Source: Siphonodentalium dalli (Eukaryota > Mollusca > Scaphopoda > Gadilida > Siphonodentaliidae). Taken from it: a stretch of 64,000 nucleotides of DNA. The notes below the pieces were generated by a model that was not told where the DNA came from, did not search any database, and was given only the letters and a program-made list of their open reading frames with translations. The position numbers and the translations under genes were made by a program. The stretch is from the NCBI GenBank assembly GCA_032622095.1, contig CP136063.1, forward strand, positions 179,655,956 through 179,719,955. The letters run 5' to 3'. Shown here in pieces: positions 1 to 10,545 of the stretch. Position 1 is the stretch's first letter. Each line of letters starts with the position of its first letter.

Positions 1-158
1 AGTATATCTTGAAATGTTGAATCTCTCAGTATATCTTTAAATGGACACTGTGCCTTCGAAGTGGGTTCATGCGAAATAACATAAAAGTCTGCAAAATAAC
101 CATCATCAACATACAAGTACATGAAAATATAGATTGACTTTTATTCTTATTTTCATTA

Positions 159-422
159 TTAACCCTTTCATGACGGGAGCTGCGCTAGTGCATCATTAAA
201 GACCCTGTGCTAGTGCATTCTCTTATATATGCGAGTCTCCCATATGGTACCTCGCATATATAAGAGAATGCAATGGCTTAGCAGATCAAGGTAAATATTG
301 TTAGGCCAATGCATTCTTTTATATATGTGAGGCGCCCTATGGGCGACTCGCATAATATAAGAGAATGCAGTGGCAAGGGGTATTCGCAAACATTGAGGAA
401 GAAGCAGTAATGGAAGGGTTAA
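159..422. mobile_element. TTAACCCTTT MITE with double hairpin (family A, copy 1)
   Basis: A 264-bp unit is bounded by TTAA at both ends (TTAACCCTTTCATGAC and ATGGAAGGGTTAA). Inside are two consecutive 65-70 bp palindromes built from GCATTCTCTTATATATGCGAG arms, centred near 245 and 340. TTAA duplication with CCCT/AGGG ends is the pattern of piggyBac-type elements, so this is best read as a non-autonomous piggyBac-like MITE. No transposase is present. Confidence 0.8.
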
Positions 423-677
423 CAACTCTCCGATAATGAGATTTCGCATGTCAAAACCATTGTTATGTGAACAGTGGTATTACCAATACAACTCCAATTT
501 GTCCAATAGGATACCAACATTTTGAAAAAAAAACCTTGACGGTAAACATCGGGAAAGGTCAAGGCATTGAAAAATATTCTGAAAATCATATTCAAACTAA
601 ACTGTTTTAACTTAATGCACGATTAACCATTTTTGTTGAGAAATCGCTGTGACAGTTTTGTTTACATAACAATGGTT

Positions 678-1154
678 TTAAAGGTACTCAACCCGTAAAC
701 AGGGTCCCCATCTCAACAGATTCCAACAACAACAATCCGATCAGAGGGTCCTATATTACTATTTCTTTGGCTTTGGGGGTAAAAAATATTTGATTCGAGT
801 CGAGGAACCCATCAAACAAAGCTCAGAGTTATTAGATATTGATTTTTCAAATTTGTTATGTTCTCGAGATGAGTACCAATAACTGCCGTAATCTGCTCTG
901 GATGTGTACTCCAAATCTATTCAAAGAGACAAGGATGAATAACTCTAAAATCAAGTGGTAATTTTAACGCAATTTTGACTGATTTCTGGGCCAGATAGTA
1001 TTCCCGATAATGAAAAATAATAGATTTCTAAAATCGATATCTAACAAATCTGAGCTTTGATGGGTGACTTCCTCGACTCGAATCAAATATTTTTTACCCC
1101 CGAAGCCATTGAAATAGTAATTGAGAGGAGTTTTATCGGGTTGAGTACCTTTAA
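678..1154. mobile_element. TTAAAGGTACTCAA foldback element (family B, copy 1)
   Basis: The 477-bp unit starts TTAAAGGTACTCAACCCG and ends CGGGTTGAGTACCTTTAA. The arms pair over much of their length: the block GGGGGTAAAAAATATTTGAT near 774 is mirrored near 1080-1100, and the GAGCTTTGATGGGTG motif mirrors the CATCAA-CAAAGCTC motif. It is non-coding. The TTAA ends suggest TTAA-specific integration. Confidence 0.8.
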
Positions 1155-1980
1155 CATTCGAAATTTCGTTATTGGGGAACTATATCAAAAATGAATAAAT
1201 TATAAGAACAAAGCTGATCTATTTCTCCGTGTTCTTCTTTCTTGGTGGTGATGTTTTTACAGACTTTTATATTTGTTGACATAATTTTACCCATTGCATG
1301 TACCTTGGGTACTTTAAATGTGTTCGTCATCGTTATATCTCATGTAAGGGTATTATGCATTGTTAGTTAAGGGCACGAGCAATTTAATTTTTAATAAGCG
1401 GGAATATTGTTGTTTATCGCGAAAACAAACATGCTATAGTTATGGCCTAATTGTGGATATATAGGTTTTTATTGAATGAACCCTAAATATGCGCACGACT
1501 GATAGACTAACGATAAGCACAATGCGAGCAACAGGTGACAGCGAACACGCACGTCGCTCGTACAACCCTTTGTTATCGTAAATCGATGTTCAAACCACCT
1601 GTCGGTTTTATAAAACGCGGCGAGCACACAACAATTCAAATTTGAATTTTTAACCAAATAAAATTCGGACTGCGAAGAACGATAATCGGCTTTGTCTCTT
1701 TTTATTGGCTGTCCTATTGAGTGTTATTTCTTATACATGTACATATAAGGTTTTGTGACACGAATTACCGCGACCAATATCTCCTGCCCATATACAGGGT
1801 CATTGGTCAACATCACATTGGATAAAGTATATATTATTTCGCGGCGCGCGGCGATCTCGAAAAGGGACAACTAAAAAGTGTAAGCTGAGTTCGCGTCGGC
1901 CCCCAAAAAAGATGTAAGTGGTATGTGAATTCGGGCTTTCTCCTTCATTTCTCAATAAATATGTATGGAAATTGGACTAA
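1155..1980. other. Gene-free interval
   Basis: No gene or clear repeat is visible. Two points deserve note. Positions 1771-1786 are identical to the terminal 16 bases of the 5 kb inverted-repeat element at 24941-29960, except for its outermost four bases. A short GC-rich patch at 1840-1900 precedes ATGTAAGT, which resembles a splice donor right after an ATG; this is too little to call an exon. Confidence 0.4.
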
Positions 1981-2670
1981 TTAGGATGTAAAACAACATG
2001 GTTATTATAATGAAAATGAGTAAATGGCTTAAAGGGATACTGTATACGCCAAATGTTGTTGTTGGTTTCTAAAGTCTCCGAGTCGGAGAATAAGGTGACA
2101 AATTTTCCATTATTTGAAAGTCTGTTGAGTACGAAGTAGTGTTACGGATGACAAATTTACCGGAATGCAAACATACAAATTGTCGTTGTCGAGTAATTTT
2201 TGTACATTTTTCAACCAAATGTATCAAATAAAAGTTATATTATATATGCATACTAGTCCCATATACTCATTTATCGTCACTAGTCAGTGAGTGGCTTGAG
2301 TTTTCTCCCCGTATCAGCATAATGTTTCAACCGATCTTGTGTGCAATGGGTTTACTAATCCAGTATCCCTCAATTATAATTTGATTACGTCTGGTACACG
2401 GAAATTCGTATTTTAATTTACGCCATTTTATGGCTCCAGCCATAAATTCAATTTATATTAAATTATTAACTTTTAAATTATTAAATTTTAAGATAGCCTA
2501 TTAACCTGAGCGTTTACAGAATACATCTTCGACTCAAATTACTTATGTTTCTATATATTATCGATAATAGATCGTTGTTATCATCGGAAATTTATTGGAA
2601 ATGGCGTACTACAGCACCCCTTTAAGACTTTTACTCATTTTCGTTATAATCATTATGTTGTTATACATTC
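1981..2670. mobile_element. Inverted-repeat element with about 70-bp arms
   Basis: Positions 1981-2051 pair with 2602-2670 in inverse orientation. The arms share the AACAACAT, GAAAATGAGTAAA and CTTAAAGGG blocks and GTACGCCA/TATACGCCA. A TTAA lies inside each arm (2029-2032 and 2622-2625). Either a TTAA element sits inside a pre-existing inverted repeat, or the real ends are the outer ones. There is no coding content. Confidence 0.7.
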
Positions 2671-2676
2671 TTTTAT

Positions 2677-3098
2677 TGGATATTTTCTGTTGAGTATAGT
2701 ATAGGAGATGGGTCAGCTCAGATGGCCCCATAAATAGCTGGGTTCATATGCGGGCCCCATATTAATAAGATTATGCAAAACAGCATTACATCTTTCTAAT
2801 TGATATTCACATATTCATATTTATTCGTGACCCTTTTTACACCATACGTTTACGTGAATATACAAACATAAAATGAGATCATATTTGCATGCAAAATGAC
2901 AATCCAGATTATATCGTTATCATTATATTCAACGAATTCTCTGCCACGATTTCAGTTCGTGACATGCATAACATTTGCAGTCACGTCGAGGTATCATAAT
3001 TATGTTGTAAGCAGCACACCGATCACAACTATATCGGCGAGACTGTCCCATGACATGCGCTGGTACTAATGATGCAACCGCAGTGCAATCGGACTACA
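2677..3098. other. Gene-free AT-rich interval
   Basis: No gene, RNA or repeat is recognised here. Confidence 0.4.
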
Positions 3099-3300
3099 TT
3101 AACTCTTTCTACACAGAATGGATTCTCCCATTCGGTTATAAAAGTATACATTTGAACGGTATATTATTCATTTGGAGGGGTTTCATGTAATAGAAACAGA
3201 CGACATGCAGAAAGGCAGATAACACAGTAACAGAGGGATTCATGTTCATTATAGTATGATCGTTTGTTGAACTTATTATCTGAACATTTCCTTGGGGAAC
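3099..3300 (+). mobile_element. TTAACTCTTT element (family D, copy 1, 3' end decayed)
   Basis: This begins TTAACTCTTTCTACACAGAA and continues with CATTCGGTTATAAAAGTATA and ATTCATTTGGAGGGG. The same order of motifs is found in inverse orientation ending at 34199, 51313, 57357 and 63058. The far end is not recognisable. The next TTAA element begins at 3307. Confidence 0.6.
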
Positions 3301-3306
3301 TACCCG

Positions 3307-4428
3307 TTAACCCTTTGAACCCTGGCTCCCTACAGAGAGCTGTACCCTGACCCGGGGGCCCCCGGGGGTATTTTGACCTATTGTAGACACGTGTTTATGA
3401 GCATGCTGTTGGTTATGTTCAAGTAGCTCCACGGCTCTGAAACTTTATGTGTATGTTCTCCATGGACCACTGAGTATTTTTAAATCGGGATACTTTGCCA
3501 CATGATCACTCCCTGGTAACGGTTGCTAGGCAACTACCCGGAATTGAAAGTTAAATGCAATTATAGCTTTTATCGTCGTAAATAAGAGCTAGGAAATGGT
3601 GTTTTCGATTCAGTGAGCGCCTTATTGTGAAATGTTAGACATATTTAGCCAGAAGAGTGAATCTAGTGCACATACTTTGTAATTATATGGAGTTTCTTCT
3701 CCGTCGTTTCAAATACACAAACGCAACCTAATATACGTTAAACGCATGTGCTCATATATAGGCTCATATATACATGCGCATATATATGGACCATATATAT
3801 ATATATATATTCTTTATTTCCTCCATTCATGGAGATATTTAGAGAATGCATACAATTAATATAAATTATAAGAACATAAACAGGTAACAAAAGTCAATTA
3901 CATTATATTATTATATATTGTGGCTCCACGTGGTCACGTTATTTAGAGAAATGCTTCTCCTTTGAGGATAAAAAAAGTGTTTTTTCAAAATCCATCTCTG
4001 CGCATGCGCGAAACAACAGACCCCCCCCCCATCACAAATTTAGCTGCTAAAGTCATGGTAACGAAATTGTGACTTATTACAAGCAAAAATATATTTAATG
4101 TGTGGTTTGTTCGCAATATTTCTAACGAAATTGATCTCCTTAGCCGACGATAAAAACGATAAAAAACTAAAAAAATTATTTTAATATGCCTCTGCGCATG
4201 CGCGAAGAAACAGACCCTCTGTAGCCAGTTCGACAGCCAAAGTCACGGTGGTAAACCGGGGACTCATGTGTGCAAAGTAGAAGTACAATTCTTATGGATA
4301 TGTGCGTTTATTATGCTGTATTTTCGTGTCAAAAATCGTATGGTTTCCGGACCGGTATTCCGGTCTCCCGGGATATAGGAAAATAAGGATCGGACCGGTA
4401 TTCCGGTCTCCCGGGTTGAAAGGGTTAA
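3307..4428. mobile_element. 1.1 kb TTAA-bounded element with CCCGGG-rich subterminal ends
   Basis: The left end is TTAACCCTTTGAACCCTGG. The right end read inward is TTAACCCTTTCAACCCGGG, giving a 19-bp terminal inverted repeat with TTAA outermost. The right end carries two copies of GGACCGGTATTCCGGTCTCC, about 46 bp apart. Internally, a CTCTGCGCATGCGCGAA-type block is repeated near 3995 and 4190. No ORF of transposase length is present, so it appears non-autonomous. Confidence 0.8.
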
Positions 4429-4556
4429 TGTGTAATTAGTATACACATTGTTAAGGATAGCCATATTAAGATATTTGCATTCGATAAAAGAAATGATTCT
4501 GACTACCCTCACAATTACGCACGCAGAAAAGGTCAGGTTACTATATATGATCATAT

Positions 4557-5105
4557 ATCTGGCGGCTTGTTTGAATACCGACGTTTGGGTTTGCGGTGCG
4601 GCGCCTGGACGTTTCGGCACCCGATTGTTTGGGGCACGTCGGGCGTTTTGACACCTGGGAATTTTCGGACCAACACATTAGTATCAGTGATCAATAACAT
4701 GTGATAATACATGTAAACTGGTGGCTAACAAATACATACACATGATGGAAGAATTACATGATAACGATGACGGTGAATATGTAAATAATGTAAATACCAC
4801 GAGTCATACACTCTAAGACACGAACATCTGCCGCTTAATTATTATACATTTAAAATTGATCGACTGTATACTAATCATGTGCCGAAACGTCTTCGACGAA
4901 GTACCGCAACGTCCAAGTGCTTGGGCTGAAACAACCAAGTGCCGAAACCCCAGCTGCCGAAACCCCAGCTGCCGAACCCTCTTGAAAACTACTAGTATAG
5001 GTGCCAAAACGTCCTGAAAACTATACTGCATGGTAGGTGACGAAACGTCCTGAAAACTATACTATATAGTAGGTGCTGAAACGTCCTGAAAAATATACCA
5101 GCGGA
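4557..5105. repeat. GTGCCGAAACGTC inverted and tandem repeats
   Basis: GACGTTTCGGCACC near 4607 is mirrored by GTGCCGAAACGTC near 4877. From 4930 to 5100 short units with GTAGGTGC-GAAACGTCCTGAAAACTATACT recur about every 40 bp, with at least three copies, preceded by two AGCTGCCGAAACCCC repeats. The ORFs that cross it follow from the repeat. Confidence 0.65.
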
Positions 5106-5216
5106 CGAAGCAAAAACAAAACTAACCCTTTTTATATTAAACTAGCAGGTTAGCCCGCCACTGGCGGCATTCGTCTCATGGCTTTGTTTCAGAAACATGA
5201 CATTTTTTTAATTTAA

Positions 5217-5502
5217 CCAAATTTCAAGTCGATAGCTCCACCCGTTTCCGAGATATGGTCTGCACATGCGCGAAGCTTGCGTCGCACGGGCTCGGCGACC
5301 CGATAAAATTCGTACCCGGGGCAAGATACATTCACATACCAAATTTCAAGTCGATAGCTCCACCGGTTTCCGAGATCTCTTCTGCGCATGCGCGAAGCTG
5401 GCGTCGCACGTACTCGGCGACCCGATAAAATTTGTATCCGGGGCAAGATACATTCACATAGCAAATTTCAAGTCGATTGCTCCACCCGTTTGCGAGATAA
5501 CG
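5217..5502 (+). repeat. 122-bp tandem repeat (2.3 copies)
   Basis: Copies start at 5217, 5339 and 5461. Each holds AAATTTCAAGTCGATAGCTC, a GCGCATGCGCGAAGC block, CTCGGCGACCCGATAAAAT and GGGGCAAGATACATTCACAT. The phrase resembles the 3' part of a retrotransposon-derived repeat also seen at 20560-20800. Confidence 0.85.
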
Positions 5503-5639
5503 CATTCTTTGTTTTTCAATGAGTTAATTAATGGTACCCGTCCTCCCCGTCCTAAACTTCAGAGCGGACAGTCAATTAATCCCGTCGTGAAATCCCTCTG
5601 CATAATATTTCGAGCTCTTAGATCAATTTTGCCTTTTTA

Positions 5640-5770
5640 GTTGCATTTCGTCCGCATCCGTATTTCGGACGCATGGGGTCAGTCGTTTAGCCACGTCCAT
5701 TGGAATCCGCATCGGACGCATGGGGTATCGTTTAGCCACGTCCATTGCAATAAAGAGCGTTAATTGTTAA
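5640..5770 (+). repeat. 44-bp direct duplication
   Basis: The block CGGACGCATGGGGT followed by CGTTTAGCCACGTCCATTG occurs twice in succession, near 5667 and 5713. It is short and non-coding. Confidence 0.6.
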
Positions 5771-5956
5771 AACATCCGTATAAGGTATAGATAAAGAGCG
5801 TTATTGCCTTAACCCCCCGCCGTGCCTTTGCTGTGATTTGGGAGTGGATAAAGGGTGCTCAGAGCTTCTCGAAAACACGACTACGGCGGTGTCGGTGGGA
5901 TTTTACACTTACATACGAAATTTGATCTCAATCTGTACACGCGTTTTGGATTCTAT

Positions 5957-5961
<5 letters not shown>

Positions 5962-5990
<29 letters not shown>
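5962..5990. repeat. (AC)n microsatellite
   Basis: An uninterrupted AC dinucleotide run of about 29 bp leads into TATATA. Confidence 0.95.
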
Positions 5991-5996
<6 letters not shown>

Positions 5997-6029
5997 CGAA
6001 GTCTCAAAATATATAGTATAGTATAGACA

Positions 6030-6150
6030 ATATAGCTGAAACAGGCTCCCTTCGGTAGCCTTAATTATCCAGCGTTAGATGGGCCTGCGACCCATGCACA
6101 CATGGGCCTGCAGCCCCTTTGTGCGTTAGCAGCCTGCGACCCCTATATAT
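6030..6150 (+). repeat. Dispersed repeat F, copy 1
   Basis: TAGCTGAAACAGGCTCCC, CCAGCGTTAGA and CCCTTTGTGCGTTAG occur in the same order as in the reverse complement of 57054-57142. Both copies lie within about 320 bp of an AAAGGGTT/AACCCTTT end, so they may be parts of TTAACCCTTT elements. A 16-base C run lies at 6502-6517. Confidence 0.65.
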
Positions 6151-6567
6151 ATATCGCTTGCGCACATGACAGACAAATCCTATTTTTTTATATATATTGA
6201 GATAATATTTATTATGATATACTTCAATGTATCCTCGTGCAGATAGGTTCATATTTCACCTAAATATTGACATTGGTTCATATTTGACTTATTTGATTAA
6301 TATACCTTTATAACTGGATGTGACAGCTGGATGTGAGAAACAATTTAGTAAAGAAAGGGTTCAATTATATTGCGCATGTTTGTTGTTGTTGCAACAGACA
6401 GCAACTGTATTTCTGGAAACCTGAATGCATCTAAATAGATATTTTATAACAAGGTATAATTGATTTTCCATTTTCCAAATCCCATATTTGAAATGTTCTG
6501 ACCCCCCCCCCCCCCCCACCCACAATAGCGTGTTTGGGGTACAGTATCGGTACACAAAGATCGCCAA

Positions 6568-7783
6568 AAACGACTCGTTTTGATTATAATCATTATATTC
6601 TTCTGAAAGATCGAAATCGTTTACGTACGGACGGGGAGTTTCAAATTAAAGACATATTTTGTACTTGTTCAGGTGCGTGAAACTGAAAAGTTAGTATTCA
6701 GGTGCTACGACAACTGGAGGAATATAACATTCTACTAATATCGCCGAAAATTTTAAGCAAATCGACCGTACCACTCCATAGAAAACATCGTCAATTCGGG
6801 ACGGATCTATCTGCGATAAACTAACGAAAACGATTTCGCCATCGAGAGTCACTGCATTTAATTAATATATAAGAATGACGGTGTGTGTTGTCAATTTGGA
6901 TATACTATTTGTAAAATTACTACTTTGAACAGGATTATTCCCCATTTCTATTTGATCACCACACCGGAGAGTTTCACATCACTATACATAATTTCCCGAT
7001 TCAGAATAGAAGGGGGCTGTATACCTCCCCGTGTCGTCACATCGGGACATGAGGTATATCCGACTTATTTCACACGACCCAGCTTATCAGTTCATTAATA
7101 TTTACTATTCACGTCTGAACGCATGGACCCCATATCTGCCTAACTTGTCCAAACAGTAGATACAAGCAAATAAAAAATATGCACACGCACCTAGTACAAA
7201 CTGACACGCGAACCTTGAGCAGTTTGTGGTGAGTTATAATTATATTGTTGAAGTTAGGCAGAGAAAAGCGATGACATAAATCATAATATCCATATCAGAT
7301 AGTATATCTGAAACCATATTTGGAATTACTAAAATCTTAATTGTGTAACGCATAATTATTAATTAGTTCGTCGCGCATTAAGAATAGTTTATGACTTTGG
7401 TGTTTCTTTGTCAGAATTTAAACCTGTTATGTAGCTATAGGCTTCACACATAACCCGAGGAAAAGGTCATATCCGCATGAATCGTAAGTTAGCAATACCA
7501 ATATTTAGAGTATTCATACTCACCCTGCATGGTCAAGTGGTCCTGCTAATGTGTTATGATTTTGGGGGTCCTGCTGAATTGCTGTGATGCTGGCATGGCA
7601 AACTAATGCCGTTACGAAAAAGTACCGTTATTTGTTCTTAAATTGTCATTTTCGCGGTGTTATAATCCTATAGTTGGTGGACCCAACTAATAAAAGTCAG
7701 GTTTACGGACTATAGGCTAATCCGAGCGATTTGAAAAAAAGCCAGCGCCTGTATGAAATATTCAAGAACAAATATATTTTGTT
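6568..7783. other. Gene-free interval
   Basis: No gene or RNA is seen. The ORF at 6883-7098 has no recognisable domain and no supporting context. Confidence 0.4.
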
Positions 7784-8183
7784 TTAACCCTTTACCCAAC
7801 AGAACGGCCCTGTGCCAATGCATTCTCTTATATATGCGAGTCGACCATAGGTCGCCTCGCATATATAAGAGAATGCATTGGCTTAACACATTAAAAATTA
7901 TAAAATTGTTAAAGAATGTAAGAAAAAATGGTAAAAAGTGTTTAAAAAAGATTTTTTTTAGGCCAATGCATTCTCTTATATATGCGAGGCGACCTATGGT
8001 CGACTCGCATATATAAGAGAATGCATTGGCACAGGGCATAACTGTAACTATCACAATGTGGTCAAGGAGCCGGTTCCAATGATATCCATATTTGTATGGT
8101 TCTATTGAGACAGACCGAAGATATTTTAGGCTGTTGAAGCTTTATTTGGCCGGTTTTGGCCGGTTTGTTGGGTAAAGGGTTAA
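7784..8183. mobile_element. TTAACCCTTT MITE with nested palindromes (family A, copy 2)
   Basis: This is the best preserved family member, 400 bp long. Its ends, TTAACCCTTTACCCAACA, form an 18-bp perfect terminal inverted repeat with outer TTAA. Two 70-bp palindromes, at about 7812-7882 and 7962-8032, each consist of CCAATGCATTCTCTTATATA arms around a short centre. The second palindrome is the reverse complement of the first, so the whole 230-bp core is itself palindromic. It is non-coding; the ORFs on both strands follow from this symmetry. Confidence 0.88.
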
Positions 8184-8295
8184 TATTTACTATAATGCTG
8201 CGCTGATGACTGCAACGACGCGAATAGCCATCTTGATTATATTCAATTTACAACTATATGCAACCAGTATTAAATTATTTCGAGTAAAAACTTAC

Positions 8296-8549
8296 TTAAA
8301 ACCCTCTCATGCCTTGAGCTGCGCTGGTGCAGCATTAAATATCCTGTGACAGTGCATTATCTTATATATGCGAGTCTCTCTTAGGGAGCCTCGCATATAT
8401 ACAAGAATGCATTGGCTTAGAAGGTCAAGGTAAAAATTGTTAGGCCAATGTATTCTCTTATTCCCCACGGGAGACTCGCATATATAAGAGAATGCATTGG
8501 CACAGGGTTTTTGCAAAATTTCAGGAAGCTCAAGTCATAGGAGGGTTAA
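8296..8549. mobile_element. TTAACCCTTT MITE (family A, copy 3, degraded 5' end)
   Basis: It has the same architecture as the copies at 159 and 7784. The left end is mutated (TTAAAACCCTCTCATGCC) and the right end is GGAGGGTTAA. The second palindrome has lost part of its left arm near 8460. It sits only 113 bp from copy 2. Confidence 0.8.
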
Positions 8550-9758
8550 TCCGGTTTCACTGCATGGGAAGTTTGCACGGTATGGTTTGCAGGCATTTTG
8601 TCATAGAAAACGATATGGTGCCATAATACGAACGGAAACAAGCACAAAAAGTGCATCTGTGCTACAGCGAACTACGTGCGAAGTAAGATCTCTGTATAGT
8701 TCCACTAGTAACGATGCTACCGGAATTTGCCTGTAAATATCATGCAATTATCTCGCAAGAATAAATCATACAGGTATTTGCAGTCAAGTTCCAGTAGCAC
8801 TGTTACAAGTAGAACTTGATAAAAGTGACTGCTCATGTCTTTCGCCTTGGTAAAGATGCATGTTATGCGCACGTTTCCGTTCATATTCTGGCACCATGTG
8901 GTTTTCTATGACGAAATACCCACAAAAACATACCGTGCAATCTTGCCAGCGTATGAACGTACCCTAAATGAACATCGTGGTAGCAAAAGACGACTGACAT
9001 CATAGCGCGAATGCATGAAGACGGGGCCTTAGTTATAATTTATTATCTAAAACCCTCTTGAGTTAATTTGGATTGAAAAACTCCGACGTCGTCACACCCA
9101 ATAATTTCTACCTCGTTGTCTCTAATTTCTCTGGCGTCAAAGGAGTCTCGTTGCCATTGCTGTATCAGGGGCGCACCAGTCCAAATGGTAATCCAAAGCT
9201 GGGTACAATCCATGCACGAAATGGAAATATAAAAATTTGTAATAGAGTTTCTTATTTATTGAGATTTAATGAAATGTATATACTGATTCACAAATATGTT
9301 TTTTTGTTTTTTTTTTGCACTTTAAATTTCAGAATTTGGAGACAAAAGGTTAGACATTTGAACGAATTTGACTGGACTGGTGCTGAACTTATGAATTTTA
9401 GTAGTCAGCGCAATTAGAAATTCTGATACTTCCTCCTGTGCAGCTGAGACAAACACAACAACAACAGCAGCAGCAACAACAACAACACACAAACAAACAG
9501 AATCATCAGCATTCAACAACAACAACAACAACAACACAATTATATAAGACTGTTTCTCAATTAGACATATTTAACTCCGGTATAACATAATGAATATGAA
9601 ATTAGGAATCAAAGAAACATGGTCCGGACATTTTTCAAAAAAGGTCAAATGCTATTGATATGATTATGAAATAGTTACTAGTATGTTGAATAATTGCTAG
9701 CATTATTATACATATTTATTATTTAGACAACGGTCTCGTGTGGTCGTTTTTTATGTCA
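8550..9758. other. Gene-free interval with CAA/CAG repeat tract
   Basis: Nothing gene-like is visible. A CAACAA/CAGCAG-rich simple repeat occupies about 9455-9537. The ORF at 9073-9417 lacks any recognisable motif. Confidence 0.45.
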
Positions 9759-10109
9759 TTAAATGTAATAAATCCGATTCGATGGTCCCCATATCAGATT
9801 CCAACAACAACAACATTTTTTTTTTTGAAATGCCGCTTCTGTTATCAGAATCGATTAATTGCCCAACAATAATGCTAACCACAGCAACTATAGTATAAAA
9901 TGGTCCAACACGTGTTATTTATCAACAATTTGTTTGGCCGGATTGTCAAATATCTAACACCCAAAGCCACTTGATTTTAGAGTCATCCATCTTCATCCGC
10001 AATTTGATCCGAGACCGTCCGCTTGACGAATATTTGCCAGGCCGCCAAAAAAATACATAACACGGGAAAAAGCAAATATCAACGAGAGGCCGATCACGAT
10101 CGGCAGATG

Positions 10110-10315
10110 TTAACCCACCCCTTGGCGATAGTAAATTACTATGATCGGAATCATAAATGAGAGTTTTGACGTTGAATTATAGAGTATACTGTTATGTACT
10201 ATTATAGACAAATGTACATAACACAAATTATTGGAATTTATGGGTCACTCGCATGTATATAAGAGAATGCACTGGTACAGGATATGTAATGCTGCACCAC
10301 CACAGCCTTGGGTTA
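10110..10315. mobile_element. Possible TTAACCCA element holding half of a family A hairpin
   Basis: It is bounded by TTAACCCACCCC and CTTGGGTTAA. The right part has the family A half-palindrome (CTCGCATGTATATAAGAGAATGC split over 10248-10270) and the GATATGTAATGCTGC tail seen in copy 6. The left TTAA is doubtful because the related module at 55085-55160 continues across it. Confidence 0.45.
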
Positions 10316-10319
10316 AATG

Positions 10320-10545
10320 TGAAAAGGTGACCTGGACATGGAATACTTTTTGAGTGAATCTATTTTTTCGAAAAAGGGCAATAACTCAGTTAAATATAGT
10401 CGGATCAAACCACAAAATTTGGTTTTGATTAGATAGAAAATGTTTGAGTTATCGCATTACATGTAAAGTGTCTACGGGCGGACAGACGGACGGACGGACA
10501 AACGGACGGACAAACGACGAGTGGTCAATCCGGACAACGACACTA
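10320..10545 (+). repeat. Retrotransposon-like 3' region with GGACGGAC run
   Basis: The text GGGCAATAACTCAGTTAAAT, ATTTGGTTTTGATTAGATAG and GAGTTATCGC, followed by GGACAGACGGACGGACGGAC, is typical of tails of abundant invertebrate non-LTR or SINE-like repeats. No coding domain remains. Confidence 0.5.

Noticed and set aside
1840-1925. First exon ending in ATG with splice donor TAAGT
   Set aside because: Only a short GC-rich patch and one donor-like sequence; no downstream exon could be linked to it.
7812-8032. Rho-independent terminators or attachment sites
   Set aside because: The palindromes are dispersed in TTAA-bounded elements of an animal genome and lack terminator U tracts.
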